Origin: CAZDML01 sp964506645
Lineage (GTDB): Bacteria; Elusimicrobiota; Elusimicrobia; 2-01-FULL-59-12
DNA length: 10,820 bases
Direction of reading: 5' to 3'
NCBI GenBank assembly: GCA_964506645.1
Contig: CAZDML010000068.1
Coordinates: forward strand, 1 to 10,820
The notes under the pieces were generated by a model. The model did not search any database, was not told the origin of the DNA, and worked only from the letters and a program-made list of their open reading frames with translations. Made by a program: the position numbers and the translations under genes. This document shows positions 1-8,200 of this stretch, one piece after another. Position 1 is the first letter of the stretch. Each line of letters starts with the position of its first letter.

Positions 1-1
1 C

Positions 2-470
2 GCACGCCAACTTATTCGACTTGCTGAAGAGCGTAAGACCAAAGGATGGGGACCTGTTTGCCTGCGCGTGGTCAAAGGCGCCTATTGGGATGCCGAAGTA
101 CGTGACGCGAGATCCCATGGGGAAGAGATCCCGGTATGGTATGACCCGAACCAAACAGCGTCCAAGGCACTCTCCGATATGGCTTACGAACGGATTGCCG
201 CCATGCTCCTTCCTCATTACAAAACGATGCGTCTGGCGTTTGCCACTCATAATGTACGCACGTTAGGGCATGTCATGGCGCTGGCCGATCAACTCAACAT
301 TCCTAAAAATCAATTTGAATTCCAAATGCTCTATGGGATGGGAGATGGGTTCAAACAAACCCTCGTTCAGATGGGGTACATTGTCCGGGCCTATGTGCCT
401 TACGGTCCGCTCATCAAATCCTTGGCGTATCTTGTTCGCCGTCTGATTGAAAATACGTCTTTGCAAGGGA
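2..470 (+). other. Proline dehydrogenase (PutA-type) domain, C-terminal part
   Basis: Landmarks of the proline dehydrogenase barrel follow in the family's order: KGAYWD at 74..91, FATHN at 239..253, EFQMLYGMG near 320..346, and AYLVRRLIENTS at 425..460. The last block carries the paired arginines that in PutA bind the substrate carboxylate. This subtype of sequence (the PYG...AYLVRRL.ENTS pattern) is the one usually joined to a P5C dehydrogenase (aldehyde dehydrogenase) domain immediately downstream. Here that domain does not follow: the chain passes through a polar linker into the unknown domain. The N-terminal half of the barrel lies outside the window, so intactness cannot be judged. Confidence 0.88.
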
Positions 471-3400
471 TGCTCGCCGCCAGCCTTAAGGCCAAAACCG
501 AAGACGACATCGCCAAGCTCCTCGTCAATCCAACAGATACGTTTAATGCCAACACCGGTAAGAAAGAAACGGCCACAGGCGTTCGCTCGAATTCACCGTT
601 TTTGGTCGAGATTCAAAAGGCTATCGCAACCAAGGATTGGGACAAAGTCTCCGAGCTCTTAACGAAAGATGTCCCGGTGGATGAAGTGTCTTTCTGGCAG
701 CCGCTGATTGATGCGCGTGACGAAATAACCAAAGTGGCGAAACAGAAGAAGGGTGACCGTAAGAGTTACATCCAAGCGGCCAAAGCCCATGCCACTTGGG
801 AAAGCGCTAAAGAGGCCTTTGTAGAAGCGCATGCAGACGGGGTTGTCCTCAAGCTGGAGAACAACACCTACCTCTATCGTGCGGAGACTTCTGACAGCGA
901 TCTTGAGCGCATTGAGGCTATTTTTGAGGCTGTAGGGACTGCTCTTGCGGGAGCCCTCTGGAAACTCGATATTCCACAAAAGGTTTCTGAAGCACTGGCA
1001 AAAAAAATTGTAAACACCCTAACCCAAGCTGTCATCAAAGCCCATGCTGATGAAAACAAAACCCCTGGGGCCATGGGCATCGCCTCGGGCGCCACATCGG
1101 CTCTTCCGATTCCCGAAAAAGTGTATCGATCCATCGTCAACCGTGCAGCCTGGTACTCCACACGTGCGATTGACCTGATGAACAAAAAACCGCACGAACT
1201 GCCCAAGGTGGGGGGACATCAAGCAGCGGCTGTATCCTGCTCTGATATCGAGGCCGTACTGCGGCTTTTTGTCGCCAGCGACTTTGACTTTATCGCCACC
1301 AAGCCACACGCAGCTCCCTTTATGTACGCCATGGACGTCCTCCTGGGCAAATTACCCAAAGAGCGCCTCTATCGTCTTCGTGAAAACTCCATTCATCCCC
1401 AGGTTAATGCCGTGGTTGAACAAGCCAAGACGACGATGGATGAGAGCAGCTTGGCCGAACTCTCGGAACTTCGCCAGCGACTCTATGGCGATCTGCCGGC
1501 ATCCGCCCTGTCTGATTGGGGTGTACCGGGTCTGCCCGCCTATCCCGGCATGGCCGATTGGTACGGGGACAAAGAATTGATTCCCACCGGCTCGGTGGGC
1601 TTAGGCCCTTCCATGGCCATCTTCCTGGCGATTGTCTTTAAATATATGAAGGACCACGGCATCAACGTCCCCGACTCTCACTTCTGGGCGATCGTCGGCG
1701 ATTCCGAAGCCTATGAAGGCAATCTACTTGAATCTCTCCACGAAGCTGCCAAGTACGGTGTCTCGGTCACCCACATTCTGGACTACAACCGGCAATCGCT
1801 CGATGGCGACCGCGACTCCAACGCGCTTCAGCTACGCGCCGATACCTACCGCGCCAACGGCTGGAAGGTCGTCGAACTCAAGTGGGGACGTAAGATAGAA
1901 GCCACTTTTTCCAAACCCGATGGACACGCTTTTGAAGCAGTCATGTATTCCTTGTCCGAGGCCAATTACCAGGCGATGTTGGTTCTTGAAGGCAGAGAAC
2001 TTAAAAAGGAACTCCTAAAGCTCGCGCCCTTCGGCAGTGGAGCGGCTCTCAAGCGCTTCTTGGCGAGCCAAAGCGATGAGACGGTGTATGAACTTTTTAC
2101 CGACCTCGGCGGCCATGACCCAGTGCTCCTCAAAGAAGCTCTCGAAGAAGCACGTGCCGCAGAAGGGACGCCCGTCTGTATCGTGGCGCACACCATTAAA
2201 GGCCACAACCTGCGAAACTTGGTCGGCGACCCCAATAATCACAGCGGCGCCCTGACGGAAACACAGCTTACCCAGGAACGCGAGTCGCTCGGTGCCGATG
2301 AAACTCAAGAAGACTTCCCGGACTTCGAGGAGAAAAGCGTTGAAGCACGATTCTTAAAAGGCGTAAAAGACCGCAAGGCCCGAGAACATAACGCTTACGA
2401 AGCGGTTGTCCGCGCGAATAAAACCTCCTTTGAAAAGGACGTCGATGCCACCCGTATCCAGGCACCGAACATCCTTCCGGTCAATCTGCCGAATAAAGTA
2501 TCCACCCAGGCCGCCTATGCTGCGATTTGGATGGAATACCAGCGCATTGCAGCTGCCGATGACCATTCGCTGACCCCACAGCAGCGGGCGCTCAAACCCA
2601 TGGCCAAAGTCCTGGTGCTCTTGTCCCCGGATGTCTTCCGTTCAACACATCTGACTCAAGCCGTCGCTGGAAAGATTTACGGAAAACAAAAACCGAATTT
2701 CTTTACTCAATACGCCGTTCAAAAACATTTGAAAGACCGTGGCACACAGGGGGTCGAGCCGGACATGACCCCTACCCCGCAAGGCAAACATTTCCGCCTG
2801 GAAATTACCGAGATGAACGCCATGTCGTTGCTCGGCGCTATCGGAAAAGCGGCAGCATTCAGCGGTCAGCCTCTCTTGCCCGTGGGCGTGTGGTACGCCA
2901 TGTTCACCGATCGTAGGGCCCTCGACCCCTGGTTCTATTCACAGTATTGGGGGGCGCCGAGCGTTCTGGTTGGCAGCCCGTCGGGGGCGACTCTGGCCAC
3001 CGAAGGCGCTCAGCACCAAGCCTACGGGGACATGATGAATGCCCGCATGATGCCGGATGTTCGCGAGTATGAACCCGCTTCGGCTTTTGAACTTCGCATT
3101 ATCGAAGCCGCACGCGCCAAAGCCTGGATGAACAACCCGGGCTGGTTCCGCAACGGCAGTAATGCACCGCGAACTCCGTTCTACTACTATCGCGGAACAA
3201 CCCTGGCCTTAGATCAAGCGGAACTCTTGGCGCCACTGAAGAAATCATCGCGTGTCCAAGACTATCTCGCAGCTCATGCCAGCATCCCGGAGGAACAGGC
3301 ACTCGCCGATCTTCTGGCCGAAGATATCGTGAGCGGCGGCTACCGGCTGCTCGATTACCGCGGAACCCCCGGTTACACGCCAAACGAAAACGTCGTCAAC

Positions 3401-5017
3401 ATTTTTGCCATGGGCGTCATGGTTCCGGAAGCCCTGGCAGCCTCAGAGGTCCTGAAGGAGCAGGGCATCTTCGCCAATGTCATCGTCGTCACCTCGCCCA
3501 CCATGCTCATCGGCCAGGAAGGTAAGAAAGATGGCTACGCCCTGTTGCACAAACTCATCCCGGCCGAAGAACGCGCCTTCACGCCGGCTGTCACTATCAA
3601 CGACGGCGTACCGGAAACGTTGGCGGGCATTGGGGATATTCTGGGAATTCAGGTAGAAGCTTTAGGAATCTCTCAGGAAGGTCGCTCGACCATCAGCGTA
3701 CACCGTATGTACCTGCACCAGGGAATGTCCCGCATCAACATTGCTGAAGCGGCTTTTGCTCTGATCGAAAAGAATGCCGAACGACTCCTGGCGTATGAGA
3801 AGTATCGACAACATCCGAGCGATCCCGCGAAATCTCGATTCACCGTCATTTTGGCCATGCTGGGGTCTATCGTTTACGCGGCAGGCTTAGAAATAGGGAA
3901 TTCGTCCGTAGCCTTTGGATTTATCCTTGCGACACTGCCTTTCTTCTTTACGCAATTGACTTATATTCACTCCATCGGAAAAAGCCGTACCGGTAAAGAC
4001 CGCTTTGTCATGGGCCGTTCCACGACGGGCGTAGCCAAAGATATTCCAGCTGGTCTGGCCTATCAGGTTGAACGTCATGAGCATTGGGTCCATGGCTTGT
4101 CGAGCGACATGGCCCCTGGGTTCTGGCGTTCCGCCCTGGGTCTTCTGGAGGACTTTCTCCTAGCCCCTCTGATGGATCCCATCATATTCCTCGGCTACCT
4201 GCGCCATGCACTCCGGTCTAAACAAGAGGAGTCCCAGCCACAAATTGATTCTCAGACTCCACAGGAAGAGAAGCGCCTGTTGACCGAAGATCAAGTGCAA
4301 GAGATCCACCAGATCTTCGCCGATATTCCCGATGACAACGTAATGGGTGTCTTCATACGTCCTAGCTCGAGCGATCACCCTGGCCGGTTCCAGTATTCAT
4401 TGATCGTCTACTATACCCAGAACCTATTGGTCTCTCAAAATTATGCGATTGAAGTGCTCTTTCATGAGCGATTATGCAAGCTAAGTTTCATGGATCCATC
4501 TCCTATCGCCGTTCTCCCCTTATCTACACCCAACGAAGAGCAGCGTTATACGAGTTTTGATAGTGCGTTATCGATGACCGGCGCTATCCCGCTGCATAAA
4601 GTGGGGGGAAGAGTTTACGGAGCCACTCCTCTGGAATCCGGCGCTCTTTTTGATGACTGGATGGTTGTGGCCCGAAAACCAAGCAATGAAGAACCTCTGA
4701 CAGAGCTTTTTAAACAGCGTATCGCAGCACCTTTTAGTCGAGTCAGCGAATCGAACGATATCGGCCGTCGCATCCTCTTTAGCTTTTTAATTGGCCTGAC
4801 TTCTCTGGGGCTGGCCACTAGCGCTCACGCCTATCCGTTGACGGGGATTGAACCATTCGCTGCGGCCGATGCTCATTCCCCACTGTTGTCTGTCCTGGTT
4901 ACCTTCTGGTCACGACTGGGGCACGGGGGCGTGCCAATCATACTCTCCGTGGTCATGGGTTTTGTCGTGATGCGTACTGCCCCGAAGGGGCATGCCGCAC
5001 TCCGCCGCTCTGCGTAA
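2..5017 (+). CDS. Giant fusion protein, 5'-partial: proline dehydrogenase – unknown domain – PDH E1/transketolase-like – membrane segments
   Basis: The frame is open from base 2 to the TAA at 5015-5017, giving 1,671 codons in the window; its start lies upstream. A GTG at 68 is not the start, because codons 2..67 already read as proline dehydrogenase sequence leading into KGAYWD. In order it carries the C-terminal part of a PutA-type proline dehydrogenase barrel, an unknown domain also found in the next gene, a complete AceE-like thiamine-diphosphate enzyme, two hydrophobic segments, an unrecognised region, and a C-terminal hydrophobic pair ending in a basic tail (ALRRSA). Known family chemistry would be FAD-dependent oxidation of proline to pyrroline-5-carboxylate and decarboxylation of a 2-oxo acid, probably pyruvate. 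I see no internal stop or frameshift, so the fusion is real at sequence level. The membrane segments suggest attachment to the inner membrane with the catalytic part in the cytoplasm; that topology is inferred. Separate processing into smaller proteins cannot be excluded. Confidence 0.93.
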   Translation, partial: ARQLIRLAEERKTKGWGPVCLRVVKGAYWDAEVRDARSHGEEIPVWYDPNQTASKALSDMAYERIAAMLLPHYKTMRLAFATHNVRTLGHVMALADQLNIPKNQFEFQMLYGMGDGFKQTLVQMGYIVRAYVPYGPLIKSLAYLVRRLIENTSLQGMLAASLKAKTEDDIAKLLVNPTDTFNANTGKKETATGVRSNSPFLVEIQKAIATKDWDKVSELLTKDVPVDEVSFWQPLIDARDEITKVAKQKKGDRKSYIQAAKAHATWESAKEAFVEAHADGVVLKLENNTYLYRAETSDSDLERIEAIFEAVGTALAGALWKLDIPQKVSEALAKKIVNTLTQAVIKAHADENKTPGAMGIASGATSALPIPEKVYRSIVNRAAWYSTRAIDLMNKKPHELPKVGGHQAAAVSCSDIEAVLRLFVASDFDFIATKPHAAPFMYAMDVLLGKLPKERLYRLRENSIHPQVNAVVEQAKTTMDESSLAELSELRQRLYGDLPASALSDWGVPGLPAYPGMADWYGDKELIPTGSVGLGPSMAIFLAIVFKYMKDHGINVPDSHFWAIVGDSEAYEGNLLESLHEAAKYGVSVTHILDYNRQSLDGDRDSNALQLRADTYRANGWKVVELKWGRKIEATFSKPDGHAFEAVMYSLSEANYQAMLVLEGRELKKELLKLAPFGSGAALKRFLASQSDETVYELFTDLGGHDPVLLKEALEEARAAEGTPVCIVAHTIKGHNLRNLVGDPNNHSGALTETQLTQERESLGADETQEDFPDFEEKSVEARFLKGVKDRKAREHNAYEAVVRANKTSFEKDVDATRIQAPNILPVNLPNKVSTQAAYAAIWMEYQRIAAADDHSLTPQQRALKPMAKVLVLLSPDVFRSTHLTQAVAGKIYGKQKPNFFTQYAVQKHLKDRGTQGVEPDMTPTPQGKHFRLEITEMNAMSLLGAIGKAAAFSGQPLLPVGVWYAMFTDRRALDPWFYSQYWGAPSVLVGSPSGATLATEGAQHQAYGDMMNARMMPDVREYEPASAFELRIIEAARAKAWMNNPGWFRNGSNAPRTPFYYYRGTTLALDQAELLAPLKKSSRVQDYLAAHASIPEEQALADLLAEDIVSGGYRLLDYRGTPGYTPNENVVNIFAMGVMVPEALAASEVLKEQGIFANVIVVTSPTMLIGQEGKKDGYALLHKLIPAEERAFTPAVTINDGVPETLAGIGDILGIQVEALGISQEGRSTISVHRMYLHQGMSRINIAEAAFALIEKNAERLLAYEKYRQHPSDPAKSRFTVILAMLGSIVYAAGLEIGNSSVAFGFILATLPFFFTQLTYIHSIGKSRTGKDRFVMGRSTTGVAKDIPAGLAYQVERHEHWVHGLSSDMAPGFWRSALGLLEDFLLAPLMDPIIFLGYLRHALRSKQEESQPQIDSQTPQEEKRLLTEDQVQEIHQIFADIPDDNVMGVFIRPSSSDHPGRFQYSLIVYYTQNLLVSQNYAIEVLFHERLCKLSFMDPSPIAVLPLSTPNEEQRYTSFDSALSMTGAIPLHKVGGRVYGATPLESGALFDDWMVVARKPSNEEPLTELFKQRIAAPFSRVSESNDIGRRILFSFLIGLTSLGLATSAHAYPLTGIEPFAAADAHSPLLSVLVTFWSRLGHGGVPIILSVVMGFVVMRTAPKGHAALRRSA
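599..1096 (+). other. Unknown domain, copy 1 (shared with the second giant gene)
   Basis: About 165 residues that I do not recognise from any named family. Conserved landmarks are DWDKVSELL, VSFWQPLIDARD, a central W..AKEAFVEAHADGVVLKLE, RIEAIFEAVGTAL and LTQAVIKAHADEN..GAMGIA. The same order of motifs occurs at 5413..5895 in the next gene. It looks alpha-helical with one short strand-rich stretch (GVVLKLENNTYLY). It sits between the proline dehydrogenase barrel and the thiamine-diphosphate enzyme. No catalytic signature is evident; a docking, assembly or targeting role would fit a module reused before two unrelated enzymes, but that is inference. Confidence 0.85.
1115..3810 (+). other. Pyruvate dehydrogenase E1 (AceE)/transketolase-like thiamine-diphosphate enzyme domain
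   Basis: About 900 residues covering all three parts of a homodimeric E1/transketolase. The N-terminal thiamine-diphosphate part has the active-site histidine motif GGHQAAAVSCSDIEAVL (His codon 1217), GSVGLGPSMAIF, and a cofactor motif running from GDSEAYEGN (1697) to ILDYN (Asn 1787), followed by RQSLDGDR as in AceE relatives. HTIKGHNL and DPNNHSGAL follow. The central pyrimidine-binding part has LLSPDVFRSTH and EITEMN; the Glu at 2810 is the likely cofactor-activating residue, aligned with the family's IAEGN. The C-terminal part runs to about 3800. It most resembles the AceE-like 'pyruvate dehydrogenase E1/transketolase' group with GDxELDEG and NRQSLD motifs. The cofactor motif reads GDS, not the usual GDG. 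Substrate is probably pyruvate, but no lipoyl E2 or E3 gene is in the window. Confidence 0.88.
3839..3970 (+). other. Two predicted transmembrane segments
   Basis: Directly after the E1-like domain come two long hydrophobic stretches separated by a short polar turn (EIGNSS): FTVILAMLGSIVYAAGL and VAFGFILATLPFFFTQLTYI. They could form a helical hairpin that tethers the enzyme to the membrane. Soluble AceE and transketolase proteins have no such segments. Confidence 0.7.
3971..4768 (+). other. Unrecognised soluble region of the first giant protein
   Basis: About 265 residues with no family I recognise. It starts with a basic, glycine-containing stretch, then a hydrophobic amphipathic part (SALGLLEDFLLAPLMDPIIFLGYL, broken by polar residues), an acidic-glutamine linker near 4220..4300, and a mixed strand/helix part with RFQYSLIVYY followed by EVLFHERL (His codon 4463). 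The RF...L.V...LFHE pattern recurs weakly in the second giant protein at 9700..9760. Confidence 0.5.
4769..4972 (+). other. C-terminal hydrophobic pair with internal signal-peptide-like segment
   Basis: A GRR motif precedes ILFSFLIGLTSLGLATSAHA, which has the n-, h- and c-regions of a Sec signal peptide with an AHA-type cleavage site, although it lies about 80 residues from the C-terminus. It is followed by a short segment and a further hydrophobic helix (VPIILSVVMGFVVM) and a basic tail. It may simply be two transmembrane helices; the cleavage-like site is what makes it unusual. Confidence 0.55.
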
Positions 5018-5038
5018 GAGCCTTTTATCTATGGCTCT
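5017..5038 (+). repeat. Short inverted repeat overlapping the stop codon of gene 1
   Basis: AGAGCC (5017..5022) and GGCTCT (5033..5038) are perfect complements around a 10-base loop. The stem is short and no T-run follows, so on its own it is a weak structure. It may help the terminator just downstream or be chance. Confidence 0.3.
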
Positions 5039-5051
5039 CTCACTAAAAATA

Positions 5052-5082
5052 CAAAAGACCCATGTTTGAAGTAGGTCTTTTG
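5052..5082 (+). terminator. Probable intrinsic terminator after gene 1
   Basis: CAAAAGACC (5052..5060) pairs perfectly with GGTCTTTTG (5074..5082) across a 13-base loop. The four T bases close the stem and A-rich sequence lies on the upstream side (5044..5056), the arrangement of a bidirectional Rho-independent terminator. The T-run is short and the loop large, so efficiency may be modest. It lies 34 bases after the gene 1 stop and separates the two genes into different transcription units. Confidence 0.55.
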
Positions 5083-5132
5083 ATCGTAAAAATTTAGCCC
5101 TCTGCCCCATAGAACCACCCTCTCATATCCCT

Positions 5133-5138
5133 TAATAT
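5133..5138 (+). promoter_or_regulatory. Candidate -10 element directly before gene 2 (possible leaderless start)
   Basis: TAATAT at 5133..5138 is close to the TATAAT consensus. Transcription would begin about 7 bases later, at or next to the ATG at 5146, giving a leaderless message. This agrees with the absence of any Shine-Dalgarno-like sequence in the preceding 20 bases. I see no -35 match at the usual spacing (bases 5109..5116 read ATAGAACC). Nothing else regulatory is visible in 5083..5132. Confidence 0.22.
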
Positions 5139-5145
5139 AGTGGAT

Positions 5146-5205
5146 ATGCGCCGCGCTCTCGCACTCCTTGTGGCTGGCTGTTTGATGGCCAATTCCGCAT
5201 CCGCT
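5146..5205 (+). other. Signal peptide (Sec type, possible lipobox)
   Basis: MRR is followed by a hydrophobic core ALALLVAGCLMA and a small-residue end NSASA before SFF, giving a signal peptidase I site after residue 20 (ASA). Within it LVAGC matches a lipobox with Cys at residue 12 (14 if the GTG at 5140 is used), so a lipoprotein is an alternative; that Cys position is early for lipoproteins, which makes the type I site the better guess. Confidence 0.7.
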
Positions 5206-8200
5206 TCTTTCTTTTGGTCAGGCCAAGCAGAGCAACGTAGTGCTCTGATTGGCCTGACCAAAAGCCGCACCATAAGCGACTTTTCTACCCAAGCCCTCAC
5301 ACTCGATGCACTCTCCGCTCTCCAACACCTCCTAAAAAAAAGTACGTTCTGGACCCGCAAAGATTTGACCCCGGCACTGCACCCTGCCGGTATGCACTCC
5401 AACTCGTCCCTCATGCCCCAAGTCCACGAGGCGATTAAAACCCAAGACTGGAATAAGGTCGAAACCATTTTGACGGGGCCCGTTCCCACGCAGGAAGTCC
5501 ACTTTTGGCAATTTCTAATCGACTCTTACGATGTTGTAATAGAACTCGCCTTAGGAATCGCTGCCGACGAACCCCTCCAAACAGGGCACTTTACCCAAGC
5601 TCTGCGTGTACACCCAGAGTGGGAGACAAAGCGGGCAGCGTTTCGCCATGCTCACAAAGACGGTGTCCTTGTTAAATTGGAAGAAGGTTACCGTTTTGAA
5701 GAAAATGCAGAACCTTATTTCCCGCGCATTGACGCTATTTTTGATGCTGTAGCCGATGCCTTAGCACGACGCATGTGGGCACTCCCCCAGATCACCACAA
5801 CACCCGCCCATGTCACCCTCCTCCTCACCCAAAGCATCATTGATGCGCATGCGCAAGAAAATACGAAGTTGGGTGCGATGGGCATGGCTGTCACGGAGGA
5901 AGATCTCTCGTCCCTAACCACTCGCCTCCAACAGGCCATCGCTCAGCAGGAGGGGAGTGAATCGGTAGTTGGACTTTTGGAAAACACCCTGATCCCTCAA
6001 CTTCAAGCAAGTAGACCCAGTCACCAAGAAAAGAGAACTCAAGCGCTCTGGGAATTGCTCCTTACGGGAATGTCTTATCTCTTAGAACATGATGAACCCC
6101 ACGTTCGCCCCATCATCGCGACTCTCTCTAAAATGAATCTTCAGGATTGGAAAAATGTGACGCCGATGCTCCGATTGGCCGCCGAAGTAAGCCACCAAAC
6201 ATCTCTCGAGATAGCCGCCCCGCTCATTGCCAATGTCGTCGTTAATCTCGAGCTCAAGACAGCAAAACCCGATCACGGGGTCGGTCGCTATAGTTCGCAA
6301 ATCGTTGAGGATATGCAAAAAGCTACGGCAGCACTCTTGCCTTATGTACGTCATGCCTACGACCTTCAAAACCTACGCCCCCTGGTGAAAGCCATTCCTC
6401 GCACAGGAAAGCATCGCGGAAAAGACGCACTTCAAAATGCATGGCAACTCGCCGCCTGGATTCATGAAAACGTTTTTGGCGAAGACAATGGCTACGCACA
6501 GACCCTACGTAACAACATTCATGATCATGTGTCTTCGAAGGATATCGAGCTCGCCCAACTCTTTATTTACTTTCTTGATGCAGAAACAGAGGAGGTAGCA
6601 CAAACCCGACTGGATGCCATTCGGAGAGCCGCCGTTTATTTTCCCAGATCCGAAGGGATCGAATGGAAAATTTACCGTTCTTATAGAAAGGGAGACCCCT
6701 GGGGAAAAGAGATCTACGACGGCTTTCAAGAACTTTGCGATGACTTGGAAGTGGCCATGACACACAAACCTGGCGAACTTGCAGCCATCTATCGTCAGCT
6801 TCCGGCTTACACTGCAGAGCTCCTTGAAGGGCTGGAACATTTTGAGCAACGTATAGACAATTTTGATGCCGCATCGATAGATACAACATCCACCTCCATG
6901 GATATGTTTGTGAGTTGCGTGCGCGCAGCAAACAAATTACGCCGCAACCTCCTAAGAGAGTTCCTGGCAACATCCGATGCAAGCCACCGACTGACGCTTC
7001 TGATGATCGATGAAGATCTTGAGCGGATTATTCATATTCGCATGAACTTTTTTATGGATGCGTTAGATCAGCACCCTGACCTCCTTTTTCGGTATGCACT
7101 TCATGTGGCGTATCTGTTTTGTCAAAACATGCTGCATTACAACTTCATCAGTGTTCTTGTTCCAGACCTGCTGCGCTGGGTCCTTTCCCCACATTCTCTC
7201 GTCTACGCGACGCAACTGCGCGATATTGCTGGTTTTTATGCGAGCGAGCATATGCAAGCGACCCACCGGTACCACCACGTCTACCATGCGCTGGCCACAG
7301 ACATTAGCGGCAGCACGAACAGTGCCGACCGTCTTGTGGCAGGGCTCTTACGACGGAGTGAATTTGATTTTCACTGGGCCTCAGAGTTGATAGGACATAT
7401 GATGGGTCATATTCGAGAAATGCTAACCCAGGAGGGCGAAGTCGCTCTTTTCACACCCCAATCTGAAATCGTGGGGCACCATCAACCCCTCTATGACAAC
7501 CGTCTTTCCTCCCTCATTGTGCAGCGCAGTTTTCGCCGCTTTTACGGAAGCAAGGGCACAGGATTGGCCACGATGACAGCTTTTCAAATGCCCATTCCCC
7601 CTGGCTTTTTGATTCCGGCCATGGGTCGATCTGAAAAACAAACTCCTCACCAATTCATGACGGCGCTTCGCAACTCAATCGCTGGACTTGAGGCTCACCT
7701 TGCCAAAGAGGAGGGCCAGCCTTTCGTCTTTGGGGACCCCGAACAGCCCCTCTTTCTTTCGATTCGCAGCGGAAGTGTTCCTTCCTTCCCCGGCATGATG
7801 CATACATTTTTAGGCGTTGGCTTTAACGATGCAACCGCAGAGGCTTTAATCCGCCAGGGCGAAGATCCGTGGTTTGTGTATGACTCGTATCGGCAATATC
7901 TTTTTTCCCTCGCCATGGGCCTATGGAACATGGACGAAGAGCCTCTTCTCGCCGTTGTAGATCGCATCAAGCGCGAAGAGCAGGTGGCCACAAAAGACCA
8001 TCTTTCTGGGGATGGCATGAAGCGAGCCGTGGAAGAATACAAACGCATCATCCAAGAACATTTATCCAGACAGTCCCAGAATCCTATCGATCTCAACACC
8101 TTCCTCAGCAAGCCCTACGAGGTGCTCGCAACACTGGTTCAGGCTGTGCAGAAAAGTTGGTACTCTCCGGAGCTGCGATCCTACCGAGAGCGCAATGAAT

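Noticed and set aside
68..70. GTG at 68 as the start of the first gene
   Set aside because: The frame is open upstream to base 2 and those codons fit proline dehydrogenase sequence leading into KGAYWD, so the start is outside the window.
470..1100. P5C dehydrogenase domain completing a bifunctional PutA
   Set aside because: No aldehyde dehydrogenase landmarks are present; the segment is the unknown domain shared with gene 2.
4055..4110. HEHWVH in gene 1 as a zinc peptidase motif
   Set aside because: The spacing is not HExxH and the surrounding sequence has no second metal-ligand pattern.
5018..5145. Small gene, tRNA or riboswitch between the two giant genes
   Set aside because: The 128 bases contain only the terminator-like hairpin, a short repeat and a weak -10; no cloverleaf or coding frame is visible.
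5211..5264. The long inverted repeat as an intrinsic terminator
   Set aside because: T-run on the 5' side and A-run on the 3' side is the wrong polarity on both strands, and it lies inside an open coding frame.
5094..5489. Minus-strand reading frame of 131 codons at the start of gene 2
   Set aside because: It overlaps the signal peptide and the conserved shared domain on the plus strand and its translation resembles no family; part of its length comes from the inverted repeat.
6563..6982. Minus-strand reading frame of 139 codons
   Set aside because: It lies opposite the continuous helical region of gene 2 and has no start signal or recognisable protein features.
7695..8111. Minus-strand reading frame of 138 codons
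   Set aside because: It lies opposite the well-conserved PPDK ATP-grasp domain; a shadow frame.
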